Below are positions 1 through 5,961 of a stretch of DNA of 7,230 nt, piece by piece; position 1 is the first letter of the stretch; the number at the start of each line of letters is the position of its first letter. Location: assembly GCA_003453085.1 (NCBI GenBank), contig DMMK01000309.1, positions 1 to 7,230 of the forward strand, given 5' to 3'. The position numbers were made by a program, and so were the translations under genes. This DNA is from Verrucomicrobiales bacterium (GTDB taxonomy: Bacteria; Verrucomicrobiota; Verrucomicrobiia; Verrucomicrobiales; Verrucomicrobiaceae). The notes under the pieces were generated by a model. The model was not told where the DNA came from and searched no databases. It saw only the letters and a list, made by a program, of their open reading frames with translations.

Positions 1-749
1 ATTACATGGAGGATGTGGACCGCGCTGGTGGCATTGGGGCCATCCTGAAAACACTGCAGGGCAAGCCGGGCCTTCTTCATACGGATGCCTTCACGGTCAG
101 CGGCCTAACCTTGGGTGAAACCATTTCCACGGCCGAGGTGAAGGATGCAGACGTGATCCGTCCGCTCGACAAAGCCTATTCGCCCAAGGGCGGTCTGGCC
201 GTGCTATTTGGCAACATCGCCCCCGATGGCTGCGTGGTGAAAACGGCGGGCGTGAGCCCGGCCATGATGCAGTTCACGGGAAATGCGGTGATCTTTGAGT
301 CCCAGGAAGAGGCCAGTGTGGGCATCTTGGGCGGTCAGGTGAAGGCGGGGGAGGTGGTGGTAATCCGTTACGAAGGACCACGCGGCGGACCTGGCATGCA
401 GGAGATGCTGGCTCCCACAGCCGCCATTGCCGGGCGTGGTCTGGGGGATTCCGTGGCTCTCATTACCGATGGCCGTTGCTCGGGGGCGACGCGGGGCGGA
501 GCGATCGGTCACGTGTCGCCGGAAGCTGCTGCGGGTGGTCCCATTGCCTTGATCGAGGCCGGGGACCGCATCGAAATCAACATCCCTCAGCGCACGTTGA
601 ACCTGCTGGTTTCTGACGAGGCGCTGGAGCAGCGCAGAGCCCGATGGAAGGCACCTGCCCCCAAAGCACGCACCGGCTATCTGGCCCGGTACGCAGCCAT
701 GGTGGGCAGCGCGGATACTGGGGCGGTGCTGAGCGTGCCTTCAGCATGA
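1..749 (+). CDS. ilvD: Dihydroxy-acid dehydratase, C-terminal part (5' end outside window)
   Basis: This gene encodes the C-terminal ~45% of dihydroxy-acid dehydratase, the Fe-S enzyme that dehydrates 2,3-dihydroxy-isovalerate and its isoleucine-pathway homologue to 2-oxo acids in branched-chain amino acid synthesis (cytoplasm). The frame is open to the left edge (codon 3-5 is Tyr), and the first ATG at position 6 lies inside the family motif YMEDxDRAGG, so it is not the start. Visible family signatures are [36 protein letters not shown] and GHVSPEAA. The Ser of the DGRxSG motif, the proposed catalytic base in this family, is kept; the usual Phe before it is Cys here, which the family pattern tolerates. 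The cluster cysteines lie in the missing N-terminal part and cannot be checked. The motifs fit IlvD better than Edd or sugar-acid dehydratases. The stop is TGA at 747-749. Confidence 0.95.
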   Translation, partial: YMEDVDRAGGIGAILKTLQGKPGLLHTDAFTVSGLTLGETISTAEVKDADVIRPLDKAYSPKGGLAVLFGNIAPDGCVVKTAGVSPAMMQFTGNAVIFESQEEASVGILGGQVKAGEVVVIRYEGPRGGPGMQEMLAPTAAIAGRGLGDSVALITDGRCSGATRGGAIGHVSPEAAAGGPIALIEAGDRIEINIPQRTLNLLVSDEALEQRRARWKAPAPKARTGYLARYAAMVGSADTGAVLSVPSA

Positions 750-772
750 TGGTTTCTTGATTTGCGGGACGG

Positions 773-800
773 GGTTGTCCAGCCCAAACTGGCAACCTTT
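773..800 (+). terminator. Bulged hairpin between ilvD and the next gene (weak terminator or leader structure)
   Basis: GGTTG (773-777), a bulged T (778) and CCAG (779-782) pair with CTGG (789-792) and CAACC (793-797) around the loop CCCAAA. Only TTT follows. It sits 24 nt after the ilvD stop and ends a few bases before the GTG at 803. It could be a weak ilvD terminator, or a structure that occludes the start region of the downstream gene. The short T run makes efficient intrinsic termination doubtful. Confidence 0.4.
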
Positions 801-802
801 CC

Positions 803-1540
803 GTGACTGCTGTTTCGCCCCCTTTTCCATCTTCCCTCCCGCTGCCCAATCATCCTTGCATCAAGGTGGTGGGCAGTTTTGAAGAGCTTGTTTCCACGCC
901 TTTTTCGAAAGGCGTGAATGCCATGTGCTGGCCGCGTGAGTTGCCGGGGGATTTTGGTGAGATCGTGGCCAAACTGTCGCTGGGGGCAGGCATCACGACT
1001 CTCGATGAGGCCTGCCTGCACGACCTTGAACTGAGCGATGCAGGAAAGGTGGCCCGCAGCATCCTCATCGAGGATCAAAGGATCCTGCGAGAGCGGGAAC
1101 TCGCGCCTGTTCTCGACTTTATCAATGGCTATGTGAACGATGCCGAAGAGGGGGATGAGGAAGCCCTGCCCACCCATGTGCAATCGTTTCACGTGGACAG
1201 CGCCACGGTGCAGGCAGACACGTTTCTTTGCACCTATCACGGTTCTTCTTCAGAGGGGCTGTGCAATGAGGAGGCCATCCGGCATGTGGACATTCCGCAG
1301 ACACGCGCAGAACTCCTGAAGGTTTATGGCGGCGAGGATGATGCGGACTTTCTGGAGTATCTGAACGATCATTTCTACGACCTGCATTACGCGCCGCTTC
1401 CCGGAGCACAGCCATACTCCTTTGGTGTGGGCCACTTGTGGCGTGTCGCCATTCAGTACCCAGGCTGTCCCGTTCTGCCGTGCATTCACCGCGCACCTGC
1501 CACCATTCCAGGCCGGCCGCGGTTGCTGCTGATCAGCTGA
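803..1540 (+). CDS. DUF1826-like protein of unknown function, possible Fe(II)/2OG-oxygenase-type fold
   Basis: This is a 245-residue, probably cytoplasmic protein with no signal peptide or membrane segment. I do not recognise it with certainty. The blocks GVNAMCWPREL (residues 37-47), FHVDSATVQADTFLCTYHG (129-147) and CIHRAPATIPGRPRLLL (227-243) recall DUF1826 family proteins as I remember them: a Trp-Arg block near the N-terminus, an H-x-D with a following T-Y-x-G block, and a C-terminal H-R-x-P...R-L-L-L. H130/D132, H229 and R240 reproduce the order and spacing of the Fe(II) facial triad plus 2-oxoglutarate-binding Arg of double-stranded beta-helix oxygenases; that reading is inference. The start shown is a GTG with no Shine-Dalgarno, just after a hairpin. 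In-frame GTGs near 866-869 are alternatives, since the recognisable similarity only begins at about residue 25. The gene is 53 nt after ilvD, so cotranscription is possible. It converges with the sialidase gene 13 nt away. Confidence 0.75.
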   Translation: MTAVSPPFPSSLPLPNHPCIKVVGSFEELVSTPFSKGVNAMCWPRELPGDFGEIVAKLSLGAGITTLDEACLHDLELSDAGKVARSILIEDQRILRERELAPVLDFINGYVNDAEEGDEEALPTHVQSFHVDSATVQADTFLCTYHGSSSEGLCNEEAIRHVDIPQTRAELLKVYGGEDDADFLEYLNDHFYDLHYAPLPGAQPYSFGVGHLWRVAIQYPGCPVLPCIHRAPATIPGRPRLLLIS

Positions 1541-1558
1541 GTTCCATCAAAGCTCAGC
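1536..1558. other. Symmetric hairpin joining two convergent stop codons
   Basis: GCTGAG (1536-1541) pairs with CTCAGC (1553-1558) around an 11-nt loop. The left arm contains the TGA of the plus-strand gene (1538-1540), and the right arm contains the TGA of the minus-strand sialidase gene (1554-1556). There is no T tract on either side, so it is a poor intrinsic terminator. It is the only structure in the 13-nt gap between these genes. Confidence 0.3.
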
Positions 1559-2858
1559 GAGCTTCATCCGCTCGAATGGCCAGTCCGCTGGCATTGGAGT
1601 CCATGATCGGGAGAGCCGAAAGTTTGCCCTCCGGGGTTATGTCCTTGCCATCGGTGAGCCATTCCAGATTGAAGCGGGTAAGCGTGAGACGGTCACCAGC
1701 GAAGTGATGTTTTTCGGTCGCTGCACCGTGAAAGCAAAGGATGCTGCCCTTGTGGGTCACCGCGATGTCGCTGTAGGCGCTCCAGCCGGGCTCGATGGAT
1801 TTGTTCACGGCCCAGGTTTGGCCTTCATCATAGCTGAGCTTGATGCTGAGGTTTTGACGCAGGCGGCTTTTGCCAGGTTCCGGGGCGCCCTTTTCGCGTG
1901 CTCCGTCCAGGTTGTGCGGATTGGAAAACAGCAGGCGGTTTTTCTGGCCTACAGCGTCACTGGAATAACGAACAATGCCGCCCATGCAAATGGGCTCCAG
2001 CAGAGCCTCGTCAAAGCGGGGTTTGCTCCAGCCGGTGGCACCGTCTTTGCTGACAGTGACCAGCCTGCGGTGAGCCTTGGATTCACTGCGCACATTCAGC
2101 ATGACGCTGCCATCGGACAGTTCCACGGCCACCGTTTCATTGGGATTGATCCACTCTTCCGTGTTGGGTACTGCGATCTCCCCTGCTTTCCAGGTCTGGC
2201 CTTGGTCATCGCTGTAAACGGTAGAGGTGACGCTGGGGCGGTGGGCATTGCCACCTGTGCCGGTGGAAAGCCAGACTGGCACGACGAGGCGACCTGTTTT
2301 CCGAAGCTGGATGCTGTGGTTGGGGCCTGTGGCGAGGACCTTCCAGTCATAATCCTTGCGGAAGGATTCAAAGGTGGCGGTGATTTCCACAGGCTTGCTC
2401 CAGGTAAGGCCGTCATCGTTGCTGCGCTGGTAAAAGGCCCGCATGTACTCCAGGCAGAAAAGCATGTGCACCGTGCCGTCCTTGTCGGCGATCAGCACCG
2501 GATTGTTATACGTGACAGTGTTGGGATCCGTGTTTTTGATGAGCAGCGCAAAGGGGTTTTTCTTTTTCGGGCCTTCGACGGCCACGATTTTTTTTGACTC
2601 ACTCCATGTTAGGCCGTCGTCGGTGCTGCGACGCAGCAGGATGTCTATCTGGTCCCAGTCGCTACCGTTTTTTCGGGCTTCGCACCAGGCCAGCACGCTG
2701 CCTTTGGCGGTGACCACGATGCCGGGAATGTGGAAGATTTTATAGCCCATGTCACCGACCTTAAAAAGGTCCTGCTTGGCCATGAAGGGCTCGGCGGCGT
2801 GAGATGAGAGCCCCAAGGTGAGGGCGGCAAGGGTCGATGTGAAGATTCTTGAGAGCAT
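1554..2858 (-). CDS. Secreted sialidase family protein (BNR/Asp-box, GH33-like) with His for the first triad Arg
   Basis: This is a 434-residue exo-sialidase-type six-bladed propeller predicted to release terminal sialic acids from glycans outside the cytoplasm. Residues 1-22 form a signal peptide with cleavage near SHAA/EP. Asp boxes (SxDxGxTW) lie at 78-85, 146-153, 216-223 and 342-349, with a degenerate one at 270-277. Candidate catalytic residues are acid/base D67, the nucleophile pair E241/Y362, and carboxylate-binding R257 and R334. Their spacings (24, 16 and 28 residues) match those I recall for the Micromonospora viridifaciens enzyme. The FRIP motif that normally supplies the first Arg reads FHIP (H43, codon CAC at 2730-2732). 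Activity on sialic acid is therefore likely but not certain. The ATG start gives an intact signal peptide but has no Shine-Dalgarno. The gene is divergent from a sialic acid mutarotase gene, which supports a sialic acid role. The family is common in Verrucomicrobiota and Bacteroidota. Confidence 0.88.
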   Translation of the reverse strand: MLSRIFTSTLAALTLGLSSHAAEPFMAKQDLFKVGDMGYKIFHIPGIVVTAKGSVLAWCEARKNGSDWDQIDILLRRSTDDGLTWSESKKIVAVEGPKKKNPFALLIKNTDPNTVTYNNPVLIADKDGTVHMLFCLEYMRAFYQRSNDDGLTWSKPVEITATFESFRKDYDWKVLATGPNHSIQLRKTGRLVVPVWLSTGTGGNAHRPSVTSTVYSDDQGQTWKAGEIAVPNTEEWINPNETVAVELSDGSVMLNVRSESKAHRRLVTVSKDGATGWSKPRFDEALLEPICMGGIVRYSSDAVGQKNRLLFSNPHNLDGAREKGAPEPGKSRLRQNLSIKLSYDEGQTWAVNKSIEPGWSAYSDIAVTHKGSILCFHGAATEKHHFAGDRLTLTRFNLEWLTDGKDITPEGKLSALPIMDSNASGLAIRADEAR

Positions 2859-3002
2859 AAGTCGGTTGGTTATGCAGATGATAACGTCATGATTACCGCG
2901 TCTTCACTGGTTAAGGAAGCTATCCAGTCTTGGGCAACATCTGACCTTGGTCATCTGAGCTGACCAGGAAGAAAGTCTGGCCTGGAAAGGTGAAATCATG
3001 CT
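2859..3002. promoter_or_regulatory. Divergent control region between sialidase and mutarotase genes
   Basis: This is 144 bp without a gene, and it must hold the promoters for both flanking genes. It contains several short inverted repeats: ACTGG (2906-2910) with CCAGT (2924-2928), the perfect palindrome at 2942-2953, and CCAGG (2964-2968) with CCTGG (2981-2985) in the leader of the plus-strand gene. I could not assign convincing -35/-10 pairs on either strand. Shared regulation of the two sialic acid genes from here is inference. Confidence 0.55.
2942..2965. promoter_or_regulatory. Candidate operator: palindrome TGACCTTGGTCA plus an extra TGACC half-site
   Basis: TGACC-TT-GGTCA at 2942-2953 is a perfect inverted repeat, and a third TGACC copy lies at 2961-2965. 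The two TGACC copies start 19 bp apart, about two helical turns. This arrangement suits a dimeric regulator with a secondary half-site. It lies 38-61 nt upstream of the mutarotase start, where a repressor or activator could act. No regulator gene is in the window, so the binding protein is unknown. Confidence 0.4.
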
Positions 3003-4052
3003 ATGACCGCTACCCTGATGAAATCTGTGCTGTCTGCTCTCCTTCTTATGCTTTCATTCCCTGCCGCCGCCGAAGATGACTGGGCTTCCCTCCCCCCACT
3101 GCCAGATGCTGAAGGCTTTGCGGGTTCCTTTGCAGGGGTGTCCTCAGGAGCACTGCTGGTGGCGGGCGGCACCCATTTCCCTGACAAGAGGCCCTGGGAA
3201 GGCGGAACAAAAGTCTGGTATGACACCATTTACGCCTTGGAAAAACCTGACGGCCAATGGGTGAAGGTGGGCAAGTTGCCGAGGCCAAATGGCTACGGAG
3301 TTTCCATCACCACGGAGGATGGGCTCATCTGCATCGGCGGTGGAGATGCCACTGCCAATTTCCGGGATGTCTTCCGCCTGCGTTATGCCGAAGGCAAAAT
3401 CACCACCCAAGCGCTGCCCATGCTGCCCAAGCCCTGCGCCTTCATGGCGGGGGTGGAGATGAACGGCACGGTCTATGTGGCGGGAGGAATCGAGACTCCT
3501 ACGGCCACAGCCGCCCTGGGCACACTCTGGGCGCTGGACCTGAAACAGACGGGTGAGGGCTGGCGTGAACTGGCCCCCTGCCCTGGTTCGGCCCGCATCT
3601 TGGCGACGATGGCTGCCAGTGATGGCGTGGTGTATTTCATCAGTGGAGCCTCCCTAAAACCCGATGCGGAGGGCAAACCTGCACGCGTGTGGCTGAATGA
3701 TGCGTGGAGCTTTCAGCCTAACCAAGGATGGAAAAAAATAGCGGACATCCCTCGGGTGGCGGTGGCTGCGCCCAGTCCCGCCCCTCTCGTGGACGGGCAC
3801 ATTTTTATCTTGGGGGGTGATGACGGGGCGTTGGTTGACTTTGAGCCAAAAGAAAAGCATCCCGGGTTCCCTCGCGAAATTCTTTCCTATCACCCCGGCA
3901 GCAATACCTGGAACGGTGTCGGTGAGCTGCCCTTTTCCCTCGTGACCTCCCCTTGCGTGGAGTGGCTGGGCAGCACCGTCATCGCCGGTGGCGAGGCCCG
4001 CCCAGGGAAGAGATCCCCTGCCGTCTGGAGGGGGCGCTTGGTGGCACCTTGA
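3003..4052 (+). CDS. Secreted sialic acid mutarotase (NanM-like kelch propeller, circularly permuted)
   Basis: This is a 349-residue kelch-repeat protein predicted to convert alpha-N-acetylneuraminate, the product of sialidases, to the beta anomer outside the cytoplasm. Residues 1-23 are a signal peptide ending PAAA/ED. Kelch-type GG turns recur (VAGG at 53-56, CIGGG, VAGG, ILGG, IAGG). Compared with E. coli NanM as I remember it, the block order is rotated. The N-terminal EGFAGSFAGVSSGALLVAGG and NGYGVS blocks match the C-terminal third of NanM, while the C-terminal GGEARPGKR matches NanM's mid-protein GEAKPGLR. That motif carries the proposed catalytic pair Glu209/Arg215, here E331 and R337. 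This fits the 'cyclically-permuted mutarotase' family. The start at 3003 has a weak AAAGG at 2986-2990; the ATG at 3018 (MKSVLSALLL) is an alternative that still leaves a full signal peptide. The gene is divergent from the sialidase gene and followed 43 nt later by the crystallin-domain gene. Confidence 0.88.
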   Translation: MTATLMKSVLSALLLMLSFPAAAEDDWASLPPLPDAEGFAGSFAGVSSGALLVAGGTHFPDKRPWEGGTKVWYDTIYALEKPDGQWVKVGKLPRPNGYGVSITTEDGLICIGGGDATANFRDVFRLRYAEGKITTQALPMLPKPCAFMAGVEMNGTVYVAGGIETPTATAALGTLWALDLKQTGEGWRELAPCPGSARILATMAASDGVVYFISGASLKPDAEGKPARVWLNDAWSFQPNQGWKKIADIPRVAVAAPSPAPLVDGHIFILGGDDGALVDFEPKEKHPGFPREILSYHPGSNTWNGVGELPFSLVTSPCVEWLGSTVIAGGEARPGKRSPAVWRGRLVAP

Positions 4053-4058
4053 TTGGGC

Positions 4059-4088
4059 TTGACCACTTATCGAAGAATCCCCTAATCT
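4059..4088 (+). promoter_or_regulatory. Candidate promoter for the crystallin-domain gene, giving a leaderless or near-leaderless mRNA
   Basis: TTGACC (4059-4064) matches five of six -35 consensus bases. TAATCT (4083-4088) is a weak -10 at 18-nt spacing. Transcription would begin about seven bases later, at or next to the ATG at 4096, which has no Shine-Dalgarno. The -10 is poor, so this is tentative. Confidence 0.35.
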
Positions 4089-4095
4089 AGACGAC

Positions 4096-4494
4096 ATGAG
4101 AAAATCCTGTCTGCTCATCATTGGAGTCTTCCTTGTTTCCGTTCTCAGTGCGGCGCCCTTATTCAGGGCTGTGCAGGATGCGACAGAGGGCCTTCAGGCT
4201 GGGCCCAAGAGCCGGCCTTCCGTCTCTTTTTATCTTGAAGAAAACTTCAAAGGCAGGCTGAACCGGCTGAAGGCCCCTGCGGATTTTCCCGGCTCTGCAG
4301 AGTTGAAAAAGGTGGGCATTCCCAATGACAGCCTTCTCTCCATGAAAGTCCCAGCTGGGGTGAAGGTCAGTGTTTTTGATGCAGATGACTACGGCGGAGA
4401 CAGCATGACCTTCACGGAAGGCGAACACGCCACCTTGGGAAAGCTGGCACGCCGAATCAGCTCCATGAAGGTGGAACTGATAAAACCCGAGTGA
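4096..4494 (+). CDS. Small secreted beta/gamma-crystallin domain protein
   Basis: This is a 132-residue protein. Residues 1-20 form a signal peptide (MRKS, then a hydrophobic run ending VLSAA). Residues 43-127 look like one beta/gamma-crystallin domain of two Greek keys. The first has Y46-x-E-x-x-F51-x-G53 and the motif NDSLLS (77-82). The second has VFDADDYGGDSMTF (93-106) and ARRISS (118-123). The Ca-binding consensus is (N/D)(N/D)xx(S/T)S. The first motif has Leu at position five, and the second lacks both acidic residues, so calcium binding may be weak or lost. Microbial members are exported, often stress-related or structural, and bind calcium; the role here is unknown. It lies 43 nt after the mutarotase gene, but a candidate promoter in the gap suggests it can be transcribed alone. 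It converges with the phosphatase gene 10 nt away. Confidence 0.8.
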   Translation: MRKSCLLIIGVFLVSVLSAAPLFRAVQDATEGLQAGPKSRPSVSFYLEENFKGRLNRLKAPADFPGSAELKKVGIPNDSLLSMKVPAGVKVSVFDADDYGGDSMTFTEGEHATLGKLARRISSMKVELIKPE

Positions 4495-4504
4495 CGGCCT
4501 CCTG

Positions 4505-5386
4505 TCAGGGCGCGAATTCCACCACCACGGCGGTACAGTTGTCCTTGCCAGACTCAGCCACCGCCCGTTCCACCATCTTAAAAGCCTTGGGCTGCTCTGA
4601 AGGAATTTTCAGATACTCCTCGATCCGGGCGTCCCAAAGCCCATCCGTGATGCCGTCGCTGCAGAGCAGAAACTTGTCCCCCGGGTGGCAGCTCACGGCA
4701 CCGAAATGCGGATTGAGAATCTGATGGCCGGCCCCGAGGGCCTGGTTCAGCACATTGCGACCTGGATGGGTTCGTGCCTGGCGTTCGTTGATGTCTCCTT
4801 TGCGCCGCAGCCAGCCGACGTAGCTGTGGTCATGCGTCACCTGCATCATGCCGCCACCGGCAGGCAGGTAATAGATGCGGCTGTCGCCAATGTGGCCGAA
4901 ATGCATCCAGCCGGGGGAAAAGCAGGCTAGGCTGAGGGTGGCCCCCATGCCTGAACATTCCGCGTAGGAGCGCCCCATGCGGTTCAGTTCTGCATGCACG
5001 TGGCCGAAGATTTCCTCCAGGGCGTCATTGACCCCGCTGGCCAGTCTCTGGGCCGCCAGGCGATAAACACGCGGCATCAGGCGGGTGATCCTTTCCACCG
5101 CCGTTCGGCTGGCAAATTCGCCGGCATTGGCGCCGCCCATGCCATCGCTCACGGCAAAAACAAAGTCGCTGTGGTCCAGATTGGATTCTCCCACCTTGCC
5201 CAAATACCGGATCTCCTGGGCATCGTAGGCCAGTGCCAGAAAGGCATCTTCGTTGTTCTTGCGCACCCGCCCGACATGGGTCATGCCGGACCATGAAAGA
5301 GCGGAAGGTTGGGTGACGGGTTGGGAGTCTGAGTCTGGAATCACGGGCTGGGAGAAAAGATGTCGCAGCCCCCCGCCCTGCGGCAA
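4505..5386 (-). CDS. PP2C-family serine/threonine protein phosphatase
   Basis: This is a 293-residue cytoplasmic metal-dependent phosphatase that removes phosphate from Ser/Thr. All core PP2C motifs are present: GRVRKNNEDAF (39-49), FAVSDGMGGANAGEFAS (77-93), SGMGATL (145-151), GHIGDSRIYYL (164-174), THDHSYVGWL (184-193), LCSDGITDGL (241-250) and GKDNCTAVVV (280-289). The metal-binding aspartates D47, D81, D244 and D282 are intact. The start is uncertain. TTG at 5386 is shown because the ATG at 5284 (residue 35) would cut off the first strand ahead of the RxxNED motif. Neither has a Shine-Dalgarno. The first ~28 residues are low-complexity and probably flexible or untranslated. The frame continues upstream without break into the kinase-like gene except for one TGA (5426-5428), so the two may be translationally coupled. 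The pairing suggests a reversible phosphorylation switch. Confidence 0.92.
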   Translation of the reverse strand: MPQGGGLRHLFSQPVIPDSDSQPVTQPSALSWSGMTHVGRVRKNNEDAFLALAYDAQEIRYLGKVGESNLDHSDFVFAVSDGMGGANAGEFASRTAVERITRLMPRVYRLAAQRLASGVNDALEEIFGHVHAELNRMGRSYAECSGMGATLSLACFSPGWMHFGHIGDSRIYYLPAGGGMMQVTHDHSYVGWLRRKGDINERQARTHPGRNVLNQALGAGHQILNPHFGAVSCHPGDKFLLCSDGITDGLWDARIEEYLKIPSEQPKAFKMVERAVAESGKDNCTAVVVEFAP

Positions 5387-5425
5387 GACATTTGCAGGGG
5401 ACGAGTGGACAAATCCGCGTTTTTG

Positions 5426-5860
5426 TCACCAGCCTCGGGGGCCTTGCTCATGGGGATCCGGCTCTGGAGGCGGTGGCCCCAGGTCCGGCTTGTCCAGAAT
5501 GGTGGCAAACTCGAAATCAATGAGGCAAAACCGGCCCAGGTGGGGGTTGTAAGTCACATTGCGGGTGTAGGGATCTTCATGCCGGACTCCATACTGCTCC
5601 AGTTCCGCAAACAGCAGGCGCAGACGGTCCTCCGTGATGTGGTCCACACGGCTGCCGCAATTGCTCGTCACCAGGTGCAGTTTTTCGGGATCGGCTTCGA
5701 GCACTTTGGGTACAAACGGGCAGCCCTGCTTTTCCAGATAGCGCAGCACCCGGACCTCGTGATCAAAGCGTTCCTGCGCCATATGGCCCCTGAAGGTCTT
5801 ATGTACACGCCCATCATAGCCGAGACGAACGAGGGCACGGGCGGTGTTTTTAGCTTCCAT
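5426..5860 (-). CDS. Minimal protein-kinase-like phosphotransferase
   Basis: This is a 144-residue kinase-fold protein upstream of a PP2C gene. Counting from the ATG at 5860, it has DGRVHKTFRG with the candidate ATP-anchoring Lys21, Glu35 in FDHEVRVLRYL (helix C), the catalytic loop HEDPYTRN (H94, D96, N101), and IDFEFA with metal-binding Asp115, where DFG is DFE. A glycine-rich loop is not obvious, and no C-lobe follows beyond the metal site; the tail is proline-rich (GPPPPEPDP). It resembles compact RIO/Kdo-kinase-like folds rather than Hanks kinases, and the substrate is unknown. An ATG at 5974 would add 38 residues. I prefer 5860 because the added stretch has low third-position GC, looks unlike a kinase lobe and overlaps the sigma-54 element of the divergent glutamine synthetase gene. 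The TGA stop is followed in frame, 13 codons later, by the phosphatase start, so the two genes are probably one operon. Confidence 0.78.
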   Translation of the reverse strand: MEAKNTARALVRLGYDGRVHKTFRGHMAQERFDHEVRVLRYLEKQGCPFVPKVLEADPEKLHLVTSNCGSRVDHITEDRLRLLFAELEQYGVRHEDPYTRNVTYNPHLGRFCLIDFEFATILDKPDLGPPPPEPDPHEQGPRGW

Positions 5861-5961
5861 GAGAGAGGACTTAACTGCGACTCCGCGTCCCGGGCAAGGA
5901 CGGGTGATAGGAAGAATTTCCGCATCTTTTTTCACGGTGGTCAAAAAAATCATTTCTGTTT

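Noticed and set aside
6..8. ATG at position 6 as the ilvD start
   Set aside because: It is the internal Met of the conserved YMEDxDRAGG motif, and the frame is open to the window edge.
677..1240. Minus-strand open frame across the ilvD/DUF1826-like junction
   Set aside because: It lies antisense to two supported plus-strand genes, and its translation has no family features.
1704..2597. Plus-strand open frame opposite the sialidase gene
   Set aside because: The minus strand encodes clear Asp boxes, a signal peptide and catalytic residues over the same bases; the opposite frame shows no domain or start signal.
4492..4507. Inverted repeat TGAC/GTCA at the second convergent junction as a terminator
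   Set aside because: It is a 4-bp stem that arises largely because both genes end in TGA; there is no T tract.
5025..5429. GTG at 5429 overlapping the kinase stop (GTGA) as an alternative phosphatase start
   Set aside because: It is in a different frame from the PP2C motifs and would need a frameshift near the G run at 5366-5380; nothing in its translation resembles a phosphatase N-terminus.
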